Origin: Streptomyces diastaticus subsp. diastaticus
GTDB lineage: Bacteria > Actinomycetota > Actinomycetes > Streptomycetales > Streptomycetaceae
Direction of reading: 5' to 3'
Assembly (NCBI RefSeq): GCF_011170125.1
Contig: NZ_BLLN01000005.1
Coordinates: 2,108,001-2,172,000 of the forward strand
DNA: 64,000 nt
A program made the position numbers and the translations under genes. Positions 54,001 to 63,379 of this stretch are shown in pieces; the stretch's first letter is position 1; each line of letters starts with the position of its first letter. The notes under the pieces are model-generated. The model saw only the letters and a list, made by a program, of their open reading frames with translations, had not been told where the DNA came from and did no database searches.

Positions 54001-54750
54001 TCATTCCGAGACACCCGTTCCGACCTGCGAGACGAGGGTGTCCCAGTAACCGGGCATGGTCTCCCAGCAGGCACTTCGGCTCTCCTTGGCCGTGCGGTCG
54101 GTGAACCAGACAGTGCCCGCACCCTGCCAGCGGGCGACGCGCAGCGCCTGGGCGAGGTGGCCGCGCGGCAGCCCGTGGACGAGGTGGCAGAAGCGCTCCG
54201 GCGGGTAGGCGGCGGTCCATTCGGGCGCCTGGGACCAGCGGTAGTCGTGCCAGGGACCGCTGAAGGTCACCAGTTGGTCCGCGACCTCGGCGTAGCCGGG
54301 ATGCGGGTGGGTGCCGTGGGCGGTGACGAGGTGTCCACCGCCGAGCAGGTCCCGCAGCGCCCCGACCACCCGGCGCAGCTCGGGCAGGGCGGCGCGCTCG
54401 ACGGGGCAACGGTCGAGGTAGAAGCCGTCGACCAGGTACCAGTCGCGGAAGCGGTGGGCGTCCGAGAGGAGCGCGCCGAAGGTTCGCCGGCCACCCGCGA
54501 GATCCAGCTGCCCGATCACGCGGACCTGTGCGTTCCGCAGGCGGCCGGCCGCTTCCAGGCAATGCGGGTCGGGGCGTTCGCCGGGGCCGTCGGCGATGTT
54601 GAGGACGGCCCAGTGGACTCCGGCGCCGACGCGCGGGAGCGCCTCCCATTCGCGTGGGGCCAGCAGGGGGTGGGCGTAGCCGGGGACGCCGAGGCGGAGC
54701 TGTCCGGCACTGACGGCGGGCTGGGTGCCGGGCTGCGTCAGATACGGCAC
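54001..54750 (-). CDS. spherulin-4-like glycoside hydrolase (GH135/GH114-type fold)
   Basis: A 249-residue protein. The layout is that of the spherulation-specific family 4: LGVPGYAHPLLAPREWEAL, HWAVLNIADGPGE, VRVIGQLDLAGG, WYLVDGFYLDRCPVE and CHLVHGLP. GH135 members cleave alpha-1,4-galactosaminogalactan, and related domains occur in PelA. No signal peptide is seen, so it would act inside or be exported differently. Its start overlaps the epimerase stop by 13 bases; last gene of the Pel-like operon. Confidence 0.75.
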   Translation of the reverse strand: MPYLTQPGTQPAVSAGQLRLGVPGYAHPLLAPREWEALPRVGAGVHWAVLNIADGPGERPDPHCLEAAGRLRNAQVRVIGQLDLAGGRRTFGALLSDAHRFRDWYLVDGFYLDRCPVERAALPELRRVVGALRDLLGGGHLVTAHGTHPHPGYAEVADQLVTFSGPWHDYRWSQAPEWTAAYPPERFCHLVHGLPRGHLAQALRVARWQGAGTVWFTDRTAKESRSACWETMPGYWDTLVSQVGTGVSE

Positions 54751-55754
54751 GCCGCCTCCATCCAGATGTCGGCCAGGGACTCCTCCAGGTTGATGCGCGG
54801 CCGCCAGCCGAGCCGGTCGCGGGCGGTGCGGACGTCGGCCTGCTGCCAGCTCCCGCAGCCGTCCGGGTACGGGTACGCGGCGGGCGAGGGCGCGAGGTCC
54901 GGGTCGGGCCGGGGGTGGCCGATGGCGGCCCGCAGTCCGCCCTGGCCGTGGTCGGCGCGGGCGTGCAGCCCGCCCGGGGCGGCGGCCGGGTAGCCGGAGG
55001 GGGTGTCCAGTTCGTGCAGGGCTCCGCCGTAGCCGGCGACGCGGGCGAGGACGGCGGCGGCGTCCCGGAGTCGGACGGCGCGACCGGAACCGATGTTGAT
55101 CACGCCTTGAGCGGCGGAGAGAGAGGCGGCATGGACGGCCCGGGCGACGTCTCGGACGTCGACGAAGTCGCGTTGCACGCCGAGGCCGCCGAGCTTGAGC
55201 TCACCGTCACCGGACTGCATGGCGCGGCGCATCGCCTCGGCGAGCCGGCCGAGCGGCGATCCGGCGGGGGTACCCGGTCCGGCGGGCGAGAAGACACGCA
55301 GGACGACGGCGTCGAGTCCGGAGCCGAGAACGAGTTCGGTGGCCGCGAGTTTGCTCACGCCGTAGGGGCCACCGGGGCGGGGCACGGCGTCCTCGGCGGT
55401 GGACGAGCCGGGCTGGCTCGGCCCGTACTCGGCGCCGCAGCCGATCTGGACGAGCCGGGCGCCGCAGCCGCTGCGCCGCAGTGCCTCGCAGACGGTGGCG
55501 ACGGCGACGGTGTTGTGCCGGGTCAGTTCGCGGGCTCCGGCACGGGTGGCCCCCGCGCAGTTGACGACCACCCCGGGGTGCACGGCGTCGAGGAAGCGGG
55601 TGAGCGCGCCGGGACTGCCGGTGGAGAGGTCGAACCGCACGTCGGCGTCGTCACCGCGCCCCAGTGCGGTGAGCTGGACGGCGGGGTCGGCGAGCAGGCG
55701 GTCGGCGACGAAGCGGCCGATGTATCCGTTGGCTCCGATCAGCAGCACTCTCAT
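54738..55754 (-). CDS. NAD-dependent epimerase/dehydratase
   Basis: A 338-residue extended SDR. Nucleotide-binding MRVLLIGANGYIGRFVADRL (GxxGxxG), VVNCAGATRAG, QIGCGAEYGPS and the catalytic GGPYGVSKLAA (YxxxK). Likely a nucleotide-sugar 4-epimerase or reductase. Start ATG at 55754 because the Rossmann motif begins there. Lies 139 bp after the membrane-protein gene and overlaps the hydrolase gene. Confidence 0.86.
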   Translation of the reverse strand: MRVLLIGANGYIGRFVADRLLADPAVQLTALGRGDDADVRFDLSTGSPGALTRFLDAVHPGVVVNCAGATRAGARELTRHNTVAVATVCEALRRSGCGARLVQIGCGAEYGPSQPGSSTAEDAVPRPGGPYGVSKLAATELVLGSGLDAVVLRVFSPAGPGTPAGSPLGRLAEAMRRAMQSGDGELKLGGLGVQRDFVDVRDVARAVHAASLSAAQGVINIGSGRAVRLRDAAAVLARVAGYGGALHELDTPSGYPAAAPGGLHARADHGQGGLRAAIGHPRPDPDLAPSPAAYPYPDGCGSWQQADVRTARDRLGWRPRINLEESLADIWMEAACRI

Positions 55755-55893
55755 CGGTCGGCCCCCGAGCGGTTTTTGCGTCGGCTGGTCGTCATCTGGT
55801 GGTCTCCTTCGGAAGGGGTGCGGTTCGGGTGCGGCGCCGTGCGCTCCGGGGGCCGCGTCGACGGACCGTGTCCGGCGCCGGTGGCCGGGTGGG

Positions 55894-57309
55894 TCAGTGG
55901 GTGCCCGGATCGGTGTGGGCGGAGGCTCGGGAGAGCGCCGGTACGGCACGGACCAACAGGGCGAGGGCGGCGACCGCGCAGGCGAGGGTGGGCACCGCCT
56001 CGGCGCCGCACACCTCGATGAGCGTCTCGACCGGCAGGGCGAGGAAGCCGCAGCCGGGCAACCGGGCCGCGAAGACGCTGCACAGGGCCGCCAGCTCGAC
56101 CCCCGCCGCGGTGGCGAGGGCGACGGTGGGGGCCGCTCGGTGCCCGTGCACCAGCAGCAGGCGGGCGAGGAGCAGCAGGGTGCCGAGCGCTCCGGCCCCG
56201 GCGAGTGCCGGGGAGCCGCCCCGTACGGCGCCGGCGAGCGCGAGCAGGCCGGTCAGGACGGCGAGGTAACAGGTCAGAGAGGCGAGCAGGAGTGGCCTGG
56301 TGGCGGCGGCGAACTCGCCGAGTGCCCGGCTGCGGGCGAGCCTGCGCCGGGCGCCTCCGGTGAAGAGGCGGGCGCACAGCACGGCGGGCCACGTCGCGAG
56401 GGCGAGGCCGAGAGCGGTCGCCGTGTCCACCGGCCAGAGTCGGTCAGGGCCGCCGCGGACCGCCGCGTCGAGGAGACCGTTGCCGAGTACGGCGTAGCCG
56501 AGCAGCCAGAGGGTGGCGAGCTGGACGGCCGCCCCGGCCGGGCGGGGGGCGCGCAGGGGGCCGTGCCGCAGGCAGAGTTGGACCGCGCTGAGTACCGCGA
56601 GCACGCCCGCCACCACGGCGAGCGTCCGGGCCCGGCCGGCGGGTGCCTGGGCGAGACCGGCGAGCAGCCCCGCGCAGAGAACGCCCGGCAGAGCGGGCAG
56701 CAGGACGAGGGTGAGCAGCCGCGACGGGAGCGGGCTCACGGCGGCGTCAGCGACCGGTTCCGACGCGGCGTGCGAGGACACGTACACGCTGGAGTGGTCG
56801 GAGCTGTGGTGTGGCACCCGGGCGTACATCTCCTCCGCCAGGGAGAAGACGTCCCGGTGCCGGAAGCGGGCGGCGGCGCGGTCCGTCATCCCGTGCGCCT
56901 CCAGCGCGGCGGCGATATCCAGCGGGTCGACGGCACGGACACAGAGGTCGCGGTGGCGGTGCATGAGCGCCTTGACCGGGTCCCCACCGGCGTCGTGCCC
57001 CGCGGACTGCGGCCTCCCCGCGCCGCCCTCGGCACGCTCAGCGGTGCCGCTCTCGGCGCGCTCGCCGATGCCGCACCGCCGGTGAGCCGCTCCGGCTGCG
57101 AGGTGCCCGGCCGGCACAGCGGGAGCCGTGGGGTCCGTGCCGTCATCCGTCTCGTCCGGCCTTCTGAGGGCGGACCGTGCCGGGTGGCCGGGCACGTCGA
57201 TCGGGCCCGGGGCGTGGTGTGTGGTCATGGGGGTGTGCTCCCTGAGGTTCCTCTGCGGCCTGGCCGCGGTGGAGGGCGCGGCGGCACTCTCCGTCTTTCC
57301 TGCGCTCAT
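55894..57309 (-). CDS. polytopic membrane protein of the glycan operon
   Basis: A 471-residue protein. A disordered first 130 residues is followed by MTDRAAARFRHRDVFSLAEEMYARVP and then roughly eight to ten hydrophobic segments (e.g. LLTLVLLPALPGVLCAGLLAGLA). Not recognised by motif. By position it could move or polymerise the glycan, as PelG or PelE does. Start ATG at 57309 with GGGAGG seven bases before; it overlaps the glycosyltransferase stop (ATGA). Confidence 0.75.
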   Translation of the reverse strand: MSAGKTESAAAPSTAARPQRNLREHTPMTTHHAPGPIDVPGHPARSALRRPDETDDGTDPTAPAVPAGHLAAGAAHRRCGIGERAESGTAERAEGGAGRPQSAGHDAGGDPVKALMHRHRDLCVRAVDPLDIAAALEAHGMTDRAAARFRHRDVFSLAEEMYARVPHHSSDHSSVYVSSHAASEPVADAAVSPLPSRLLTLVLLPALPGVLCAGLLAGLAQAPAGRARTLAVVAGVLAVLSAVQLCLRHGPLRAPRPAGAAVQLATLWLLGYAVLGNGLLDAAVRGGPDRLWPVDTATALGLALATWPAVLCARLFTGGARRRLARSRALGEFAAATRPLLLASLTCYLAVLTGLLALAGAVRGGSPALAGAGALGTLLLLARLLLVHGHRAAPTVALATAAGVELAALCSVFAARLPGCGFLALPVETLIEVCGAEAVPTLACAVAALALLVRAVPALSRASAHTDPGTH

Positions 57310-60300
57310 CCCGCCGCCTCCCCACTCGCGCCCGCCACCGGACCGGCGGGAGGCACGGCGAAGGCCGCGGCGCCGGGATACGTCGGCGACGCCGCGCGGT
57401 CGGACCGGATGCCGGGAGCCGGAACGCCGGCCTGCGCGTCGGACGCCGAAGGGTCGGGACATGCAGGGGAGTGCGGAGCTTGGAGGCACGTGGCGGGTGC
57501 TGAGGTGCCGGTGCCCACGACGGGTGTCCGGGCGCCGAGGCGGGCAGTAGCCGTCGGAACACCGGAAGGCGCGGCGGTTGCCGCGACGCCGGCGGACCCG
57601 GCGGGTGCCGGGATGCCGACGGACCCGGCGGGCGCCGGGATGCCGGCGGACCCGGCGGGTGCCGGGATGCTGGCGGGCCCGGGGGGCGCCGGCGCGCCGC
57701 GGTGCACGGTGGGTGCTCGAACGCCGGGGTGTGTAAGCGGCGTTGCGGGAGAAGGAGGCACTGAGGCCACTGGGTCGGAGCTTCCGGTACCGGAAGCCAC
57801 GTATGGCGCCGAGGGCAAGGCACCGCTTGCGGCCCCGGCCCCGGCCCGCCCCTCGAACTCGGCTTGGGACCCCACTCCCGTCTGCGTCTCCGACCGCGAC
57901 CGCGACCGCGACCAAGCCTCGGCCTCGGCCCAGGCCCCGGCCCCGGCCCACGACTCAGCCCCGGCCTGGAATTCGGGCCCTGGCTGCGACGGCATTCGCG
58001 TCTCTGCCTTGGCCCGGGACTCGACCTCCACCCGCGCCTCAGCCCCGGCCTGGAATTCCGCCCCTGCCTGCGACGGCATTCGCATCTCCGCCTTGGCCCG
58101 GGACTCGACCTCCACCCGCGCCTCAGCCCCGGCCTGGAACCCGGCTCCCGTCTGCGACCGCGTTCCCGTCTCAGCCCTGCCCCGGGACTCCGCGCCGGCC
58201 TCGGCCTGGCACCCAGCCTCCGGCAACGTCCGGGAATGCCACCAGCCCCCGGCCTGTGCCCCGGTCCCCGTCCACACCTCATCCCCGGCCTGAAACCCGG
58301 CTCCCGTCTGCAACCGCGTTCGCGTCCCAGCCCCGGCCTGAAACCCGGCTTGCGTCTGCGACTGCGACTGCGACCGCAACCGAACCTCAGCCCTGACCTG
58401 CGACTCGGGTTTGGCCCCGTCTCCAACTCCCGTCTGCGTCTGCGTCTGCGACCACGACCACGACCAAGCCCCGGCTCCCGCCCCCGACTCATCCCCGGCC
58501 CGGGACTCCGTCCCAGTCACCATGTGCGTCCGTGTCCGTGTCCGCGGCCGACTCCGGGGCCCGGTCTCCGTCCCGGGCCCGGTCTCCGAGCGATGCTCGC
58601 CGGTGCTCGTGTCCGCCTCCATGGCGAACCCCTCGCCGGACGCGGTGCGGCGAGCCGTATCCACGGCGGGATCGTCGGGCACGCCGTCGCGCCGCCAGTT
58701 CCGCTCGGGCCGGTCCGGCTCCGCGCCGGCCCCGGCGACCGGTGCGGTCCCGGTGCCCGCCCCGCTCTCCGCCCACCGTTCCCCCGGCCCAGGCGTCTCG
58801 CCGAAGGCGCCCAGCGCCATCCCGGCGCCCCAGCCGGTCGACGTGCCCCCGGCCGCGTCGCCCCAAGCCTCCGGCGCCCCCCACTCCTCAGCCGCTCCCC
58901 ACTCCCGCGCGACCCGGCCCTGCTCCCCGCGGGTCCCCGCACCACTGTGGGGCGGAGTCACCGCGGCGACCTTCGCCACCTGCCCCACGGGAATCCCTCC
59001 CCAGGCCGCAGGCATCCCCCCATCACCCTCACCGCGCCCGTCAGCCTCCCTCCCGCCGGCCGACGATCCAGCCCGGACCTCGCCTGCACCGGCCCACCCG
59101 CGCGACCCCGCTCCCGCCGCATCTCCCCCCTGCCCAGCCCGCCCAGCCCGCTCGGCCCGCTCGGCCCGCTCAGCGACCACACGCGCCGACGGCGCCGCCG
59201 GATCACCGCTGTCCCAGCTGCCCACCTTGTCCCCGCCGCCCCCGTTCTCCCAGCTCCCCTCCGAGCCCAGGAACGCCGGCCCCATGAGCGCCTCGTGCAC
59301 GGCCGCCTGCGGGCCCACCGCCTCCGTCACCCGTTCCCCGAGCGGTACGTCCTCTTCGGCCGCCGCGTCCCCGCCACCGGACACGCGTCCCTCGGCCTCG
59401 TCAGCGGCACCGCCACCGGCACCGCGCTCGCCTCCCACAAAGACCGGCCCCCCGGTCGCACCAAGCGCCTCCGCCCGGCCGGGCTTCTGAGCCGCACCGC
59501 CCGAGCCGGCCCCGTGCCGCGACCCCGCCCCCGGCCGGCCGCTCCCGTCAGCCGACGCCCGGGTCGCCCGGCGTGCCGCCGCGGTCTCGTCGAGTACCGC
59601 CCAGGTGGGGACTCGTCGCAGGGCCGCTCCGCTGGCCACGACCGGCCCGTCGGCGGACGAGGGACGGGCGGGCGTGCCGGGGACGGTGGAGGCGGGGGCG
59701 AGCAGGTCGGGTTCACGGGGGGCGCCCGCGGCCACGCCCCAGGTCGTGGGGGTGCTGGTGCTGTCGGGGCGGGCGGCCTCGGCCCATGTGCCCGGGACCC
59801 GGGTCTCCGCGGGGTGGGCGAAGGGCATGGGGGTGCCTTCCTCGTCCGTGTGGGGGCGGCGTACCGGGTAGTGGGAGACGATCTCCAGGTAGAGGGCGCG
59901 GAAGCGTTCGACGTTCTCGTCGACGGAGAAGAGTTCCAGGGCGCGGGAGCGGGCTGCGGCGCCCAGGCGGTCGCGTCGGGCCGGGTCGCGCAGCAGGGCC
60001 AGGCACGCCTCGGCGAGGGCGGCCGGGTCCTTGGGCGGCACGACGAGGCCCGTACCGCCGACGGCCTCGACGACGGCGCCGACCTCGGTGGAGACGGTGG
60101 CGCGGCCGCAGAGCATCGCCTCGACGACGCTCACCGGGAATCCTTCGACCACGCTGGAGAGGACGACGACGGCGCCCGAGGCGTAGGCGGCGGCCAGGTC
60201 GGCCGAGTCCGCCTCCGCCTCGCTCAGCTCCTCAAAGCTGACCGGCGCGCCCCCTGCGTCCTCCGCAGCCTCCACCCGGTTCCACGGGCACAGTTCCTGC

Positions 60301-61433
60301 GCCAGTTCTCGGCAGTGCGCCAGGTACGCGGCGGGCTCCGCGCCCGGCGCGAGCCGCCCGACGAGGCGCAGCCGGGCGCCGGGCTCGGCCCGGCGGATCT
60401 CGGCGAAGGCGTGCAGCAGCGTGACGAGGTCCTTGCCGGGCTCGATCCGGCCGGCCCAGACCAGCGTGTGCGGATCGCCCGCGGGCCCCTCGCCGACGGC
60501 GGCGAAGCGCCGGGCGTCCAGTCCGGGGTGGACGGTGCGCAGCCGGTGCGGTGCGGCGCCGCACCGCTCCTGCCAGCGTCGGACATGGGCGCTGCCGGGG
60601 GTGATCAGGGCGGCCCGGTCGTAGACCTCGGCGGTGAGGAGCTGGTGGAAGGCGGCGCCCAGCGCGCGTACGGCGGGGGTCGAGCCGCGTCCGGCGGCGG
60701 CGAGGTAGTGGCTGCGCAGCGGTACGTGGTGCTCGGTGACCAGCAGCGGCACGCCGAAGAAGTGCCGGGCCAGCAGGCCGGGAAGGGCCGCGGTGCCGCC
60801 GGAGGCGGCGTGGCAGAGGTCGACGCCGCCGAGCCCGCCCCGTCCCGCGCCGCCCGAGTGCGCCCCGCGGGCGTCGCTCTCGGCGTACCAGTCGAGCGAG
60901 AGGGGTCGCAGGGCGCGCTCGATCAGCCCGGCGACGGCTAGGAGGTCCGGGACGCGGGCGTCGTGGGCGGCACGCAGGGCGCCGGGTGCCCGGCAGGCGC
61001 GTTCGAGGATGCGGACGGCGTCCTCCGAGCGGAGGGCGGCGACCAGGCCGCCTTCCTCGCGTGCCAGGTCGGCCAGGCCGTAGAGCCCCTTGCGGAAACG
61101 GTCCTTCTGGACCCGGAGCGCTCCCTCGTCGGAGCGGGGGGCGCCGGAGCAGACGGCGGCGGCGAGATCGGCGTAATGGGTGTGGAGGCGGCGCCGGGCG
61201 CGGCGGCCGTGGGTGGCGCCGTCCCCCTCGGCACACCAGAGGGGCGCGGTGCGCACCCGGTGGATCTCCACGGGCAGCGTGACCCAGCCGGCCTCCTCCT
61301 GGGAGGCGGTACGGCTGAGCGCGTAGAGGTCGAACTCGTGGGGCGCCAGCCCGCGCACGAGCCGGTCGCACCACAGTCCGCCCTCGCCGTCCGCGTACGG
61401 GTAACCGCCCTCGGTCAGCAGTCCGATGCGCAT
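57306..61433 (-). CDS. PelF-like GT4 glycosyltransferase (DUF3492) with long repeat tail
   Basis: A 1375-residue protein. The N-terminal 535 residues form a GT4 glycosyltransferase with a DUF3492 head: MRIGLLTEGGYPYADGEGG, VTEHHVPLRSHYL, HPGLDARRFAAVG, LVWAGRIEPGKDLVTLLHAFAEI, SSVVEGFPVSVVEAMLCGRA and GLVVPPKDPAALAEA. The head type is shared with PelF. The remaining 840 residues are low-complexity and repetitive (G, A, E, R, S, T, P), with codon use unlike the core. Start ATG at 61433 has GGAGG seven bases upstream. Confidence 0.85.
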   Translation of the reverse strand: MRIGLLTEGGYPYADGEGGLWCDRLVRGLAPHEFDLYALSRTASQEEAGWVTLPVEIHRVRTAPLWCAEGDGATHGRRARRRLHTHYADLAAAVCSGAPRSDEGALRVQKDRFRKGLYGLADLAREEGGLVAALRSEDAVRILERACRAPGALRAAHDARVPDLLAVAGLIERALRPLSLDWYAESDARGAHSGGAGRGGLGGVDLCHAASGGTAALPGLLARHFFGVPLLVTEHHVPLRSHYLAAAGRGSTPAVRALGAAFHQLLTAEVYDRAALITPGSAHVRRWQERCGAAPHRLRTVHPGLDARRFAAVGEGPAGDPHTLVWAGRIEPGKDLVTLLHAFAEIRRAEPGARLRLVGRLAPGAEPAAYLAHCRELAQELCPWNRVEAAEDAGGAPVSFEELSEAEADSADLAAAYASGAVVVLSSVVEGFPVSVVEAMLCGRATVSTEVGAVVEAVGGTGLVVPPKDPAALAEACLALLRDPARRDRLGAAARSRALELFSVDENVERFRALYLEIVSHYPVRRPHTDEEGTPMPFAHPAETRVPGTWAEAARPDSTSTPTTWGVAAGAPREPDLLAPASTVPGTPARPSSADGPVVASGAALRRVPTWAVLDETAAARRATRASADGSGRPGAGSRHGAGSGGAAQKPGRAEALGATGGPVFVGGERGAGGGAADEAEGRVSGGGDAAAEEDVPLGERVTEAVGPQAAVHEALMGPAFLGSEGSWENGGGGDKVGSWDSGDPAAPSARVVAERAERAERAGRAGQGGDAAGAGSRGWAGAGEVRAGSSAGGREADGRGEGDGGMPAAWGGIPVGQVAKVAAVTPPHSGAGTRGEQGRVAREWGAAEEWGAPEAWGDAAGGTSTGWGAGMALGAFGETPGPGERWAESGAGTGTAPVAGAGAEPDRPERNWRRDGVPDDPAVDTARRTASGEGFAMEADTSTGEHRSETGPGTETGPRSRPRTRTRTHMVTGTESRAGDESGAGAGAWSWSWSQTQTQTGVGDGAKPESQVRAEVRLRSQSQSQTQAGFQAGAGTRTRLQTGAGFQAGDEVWTGTGAQAGGWWHSRTLPEAGCQAEAGAESRGRAETGTRSQTGAGFQAGAEARVEVESRAKAEMRMPSQAGAEFQAGAEARVEVESRAKAETRMPSQPGPEFQAGAESWAGAGAWAEAEAWSRSRSRSETQTGVGSQAEFEGRAGAGAASGALPSAPYVASGTGSSDPVASVPPSPATPLTHPGVRAPTVHRGAPAPPGPASIPAPAGSAGIPAPAGSVGIPAPAGSAGVAATAAPSGVPTATARLGARTPVVGTGTSAPATCLQAPHSPACPDPSASDAQAGVPAPGIRSDRAASPTYPGAAAFAVPPAGPVAGASGEAAG
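57592..57681 (-). repeat. 27-bp repeat within the glycosyltransferase tail
   Basis: Three near-identical 27-bp units encode AGIPAPAGS-type 9-residue repeats. Confidence 0.7.
57961..58212 (-). repeat. 84-bp tandem repeat in the glycosyltransferase tail
   Basis: Units begin at 57961, 58045 and 58129, exactly 84 bp apart; the first two are nearly identical and the third is diverged. Each encodes a 28-residue unit (EFQAGAEARVEVESRAKAE...). Confidence 0.85.
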
Positions 61434-62024
61434 CTGTCCACCTCCGATCTCCCATGCGGGGAGCCGCCGTTGTCGTCTCGCCGGGGGCGTGGACCCCGCA
61501 GCGGGAAGAACGTATGCGGACAGGAGGGTGGTACGCCGGACGGTTGTCCGTCGCACCATCAAAAGGGGTGAACAGGCGTAACTTTCCCTGCCCGGAGGCG
61601 TTTTCCGTGCTGATCGCGGCCAGGTCGACGCCGAGAGGCCGCCGCGGGGACGACGGGGGCACGGGCGGGGGCGGGGAGGGACACGACCGGTCGCCCGCGT
61701 GGCCGCACCGGGTGTGCGTGGCCGGTGTCATGGAGGTGCCCCGGGGCCGCACACCGGCGCTCGTCCGCGGGTGACGGCGGGCGGCCGGGAGCGGCGGTGG
61801 CGCCGTGACCCGGCTGGTGCCCGCCACGGGCGACGACCTGCGCTTCGGCCCGCAGCCCCTCGGCCCGCAGCTCAGCCCTTCGACCCGCAGCTCAGCCCTT
61901 CGGCCCGCAGCCCTTCGTGTCCTGGCCACCGGCTGCTCGGCCCGGCACCACCCCCGGCGGCCGGGTGCGCCGGAGCGCGCGCCCGCGAGCGGCGCGGACG
62001 AGCCCCAAGGGGGCGGCGGCCCGG
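61434..62024. other. 591-bp gap with short repeats
   Basis: It lies between the DUF3152 stop and the glycosyltransferase start, both on the minus strand. It should hold the operon promoter. The left part has an AT-richer stretch near 61555-61590; the right part has short direct repeats (61853-61917). No gene is supported. Confidence 0.5.
61853..61917. repeat. 20-bp direct repeats
   Basis: A CGGCCCGCAGCTCAGCCCTT-type unit occurs about three times at 20-bp steps with small changes. Confidence 0.7.
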
Positions 62025-63371
62025 TCAGTTCGGGTAGGCCCAGGGGTTGGCCTCGCAGGTGATGCCGTCCAGGGACAGGAACTTGGTCTGCTGCTGCATC
62101 ACCGGCGCCAGGGCGCCGTCGCGGCTGCAGTTGACGTGGTTGAAGCCGAGCCGGTGGCCGATCTCGTGGTTGATCAGCATCTGCCGGTAGGCGTGCATGG
62201 CGTCACCGTAGGTCTCGGCGCCCTGCGCCCAGCGGTAGGCGTTGATCATGACCCGGTCGGTGGAGGCGGAGTCGCAGGAGACGTTGTCCACGGTGGTGTC
62301 CAGGCCGGACTTGGCGCACCATTCGGCGGTGGTGCCGGGACTGGCCAGGGTGATCACGAAGTCGGGCCGGCCGGTGGCGATCCGCTCGAAGGTGCGGGCG
62401 CCGTCGTGGGCCCAGCTGCGGTCGTCGTTGAGCGTCTTCCGCACGGCCTCGGCGAACAGCTCCGCGTCGAGGCCGAGCCCCTTCTCCACGTCGACGCGGT
62501 AGCGGAACAGCTGCCCCTTGCCCGGCGCCTTGTCGATGCCCGGTACGGCGGCGAAGTCGCCGTCGGCCGTCAGCTCGGGGTCGAGCGGCACCTTCTGGTC
62601 CATCAGCTGCGCGTAGGTGAGCCGCGCCGACTTCGGCGCGGGCGCCGGGGAGGCGGGCGTGGGGCGACCCTCGGAGCGCGAGGCGGTGCCCTCGGCCGCC
62701 CGGCCGGAGTTGTCGGAGGCGGACCGGGAATCGGCCCCGTCGTCCTGGCCGCCGAGCAGCTGCCCGCCGACGACCACCGCCAGCACGGTGACCACGGCGG
62801 CCGCGCCGACACCGGCGGCGGCCCAGCCGCGTCCGGGCCGGCGGCGGCCCGGCGCGGTGGGCTCGCCGCCGTCCGCACCACCGTCGCCGCCGTCTCGGCC
62901 ATCCGCCTCGGAGACGGCCGCGGGCGGCTCCTCGGGCGGGAAGAAGCCGCCGGGGGCGTACGCGGTGGCGCCCGGAGCGCGCCCGCCGTGCTCCCCCGTC
63001 ACCTGTACGGGGGACCTGCGGGGCGCTCCGGGCGCGAAGAGGTCCTCGTCCTCGAAGGCGTCCAGGTACTCCTGGCGCGGTCCGGGCATCTCCCGGCCGC
63101 CGGCCGCGTCAGGCGGTCCGTGCGGCGGGAGCCCCCAGCCTCCGCCGGGCTCGCGCTGCTCGGGATGGCCGTCGCCCCGGACACCCTTGGGGGCGAGCGG
63201 CGACGGAACCGGGCCGCGTCCGGGCGGCGTCCCCCGAGGCGCGCGACGCGCGGCCGCGTCGGGTGGCGGCTCGTCGGGCCGGTACTGCTCGGTGGCGCCG
63301 GTCTCGCCCGGCCTGGCCCGCGCCTGCGCGGCGGACCCGGCGGACGACGAGGGGCGGCGGTGACGTCCCAC
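62025..63371 (-). CDS. DUF3152 zinc metalloprotein, single-pass membrane
   Basis: A 448-residue protein. A disordered cytoplasmic lead of about 185 residues, a helix (WAAAGVGAAAVVTVLAVVVG), then an external DUF3152 domain with INHEIGHRLGFNHVNC (HExxHxxGxxH zinc site) and VMQQQTKFLSL (a methionine as in the metzincin Met-turn). Likely an extracytoplasmic protease; substrate unknown. GTG start at 63371 is the best guess, nine bases after the upstream gene ends. Confidence 0.82.
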   Translation of the reverse strand: MGRHRRPSSSAGSAAQARARPGETGATEQYRPDEPPPDAAARRAPRGTPPGRGPVPSPLAPKGVRGDGHPEQREPGGGWGLPPHGPPDAAGGREMPGPRQEYLDAFEDEDLFAPGAPRRSPVQVTGEHGGRAPGATAYAPGGFFPPEEPPAAVSEADGRDGGDGGADGGEPTAPGRRRPGRGWAAAGVGAAAVVTVLAVVVGGQLLGGQDDGADSRSASDNSGRAAEGTASRSEGRPTPASPAPAPKSARLTYAQLMDQKVPLDPELTADGDFAAVPGIDKAPGKGQLFRYRVDVEKGLGLDAELFAEAVRKTLNDDRSWAHDGARTFERIATGRPDFVITLASPGTTAEWCAKSGLDTTVDNVSCDSASTDRVMINAYRWAQGAETYGDAMHAYRQMLINHEIGHRLGFNHVNCSRDGALAPVMQQQTKFLSLDGITCEANPWAYPN

Positions 63372-63379
63372 GCGCGGGT

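Noticed and set aside
57864..60941. Plus-strand open frame of 1025 codons opposite the glycosyltransferase
   Set aside because: It is a shadow of the repeat-rich tail and the GT4 domain; the minus frame has the motifs, the ribosome binding site and the coupled overlap.
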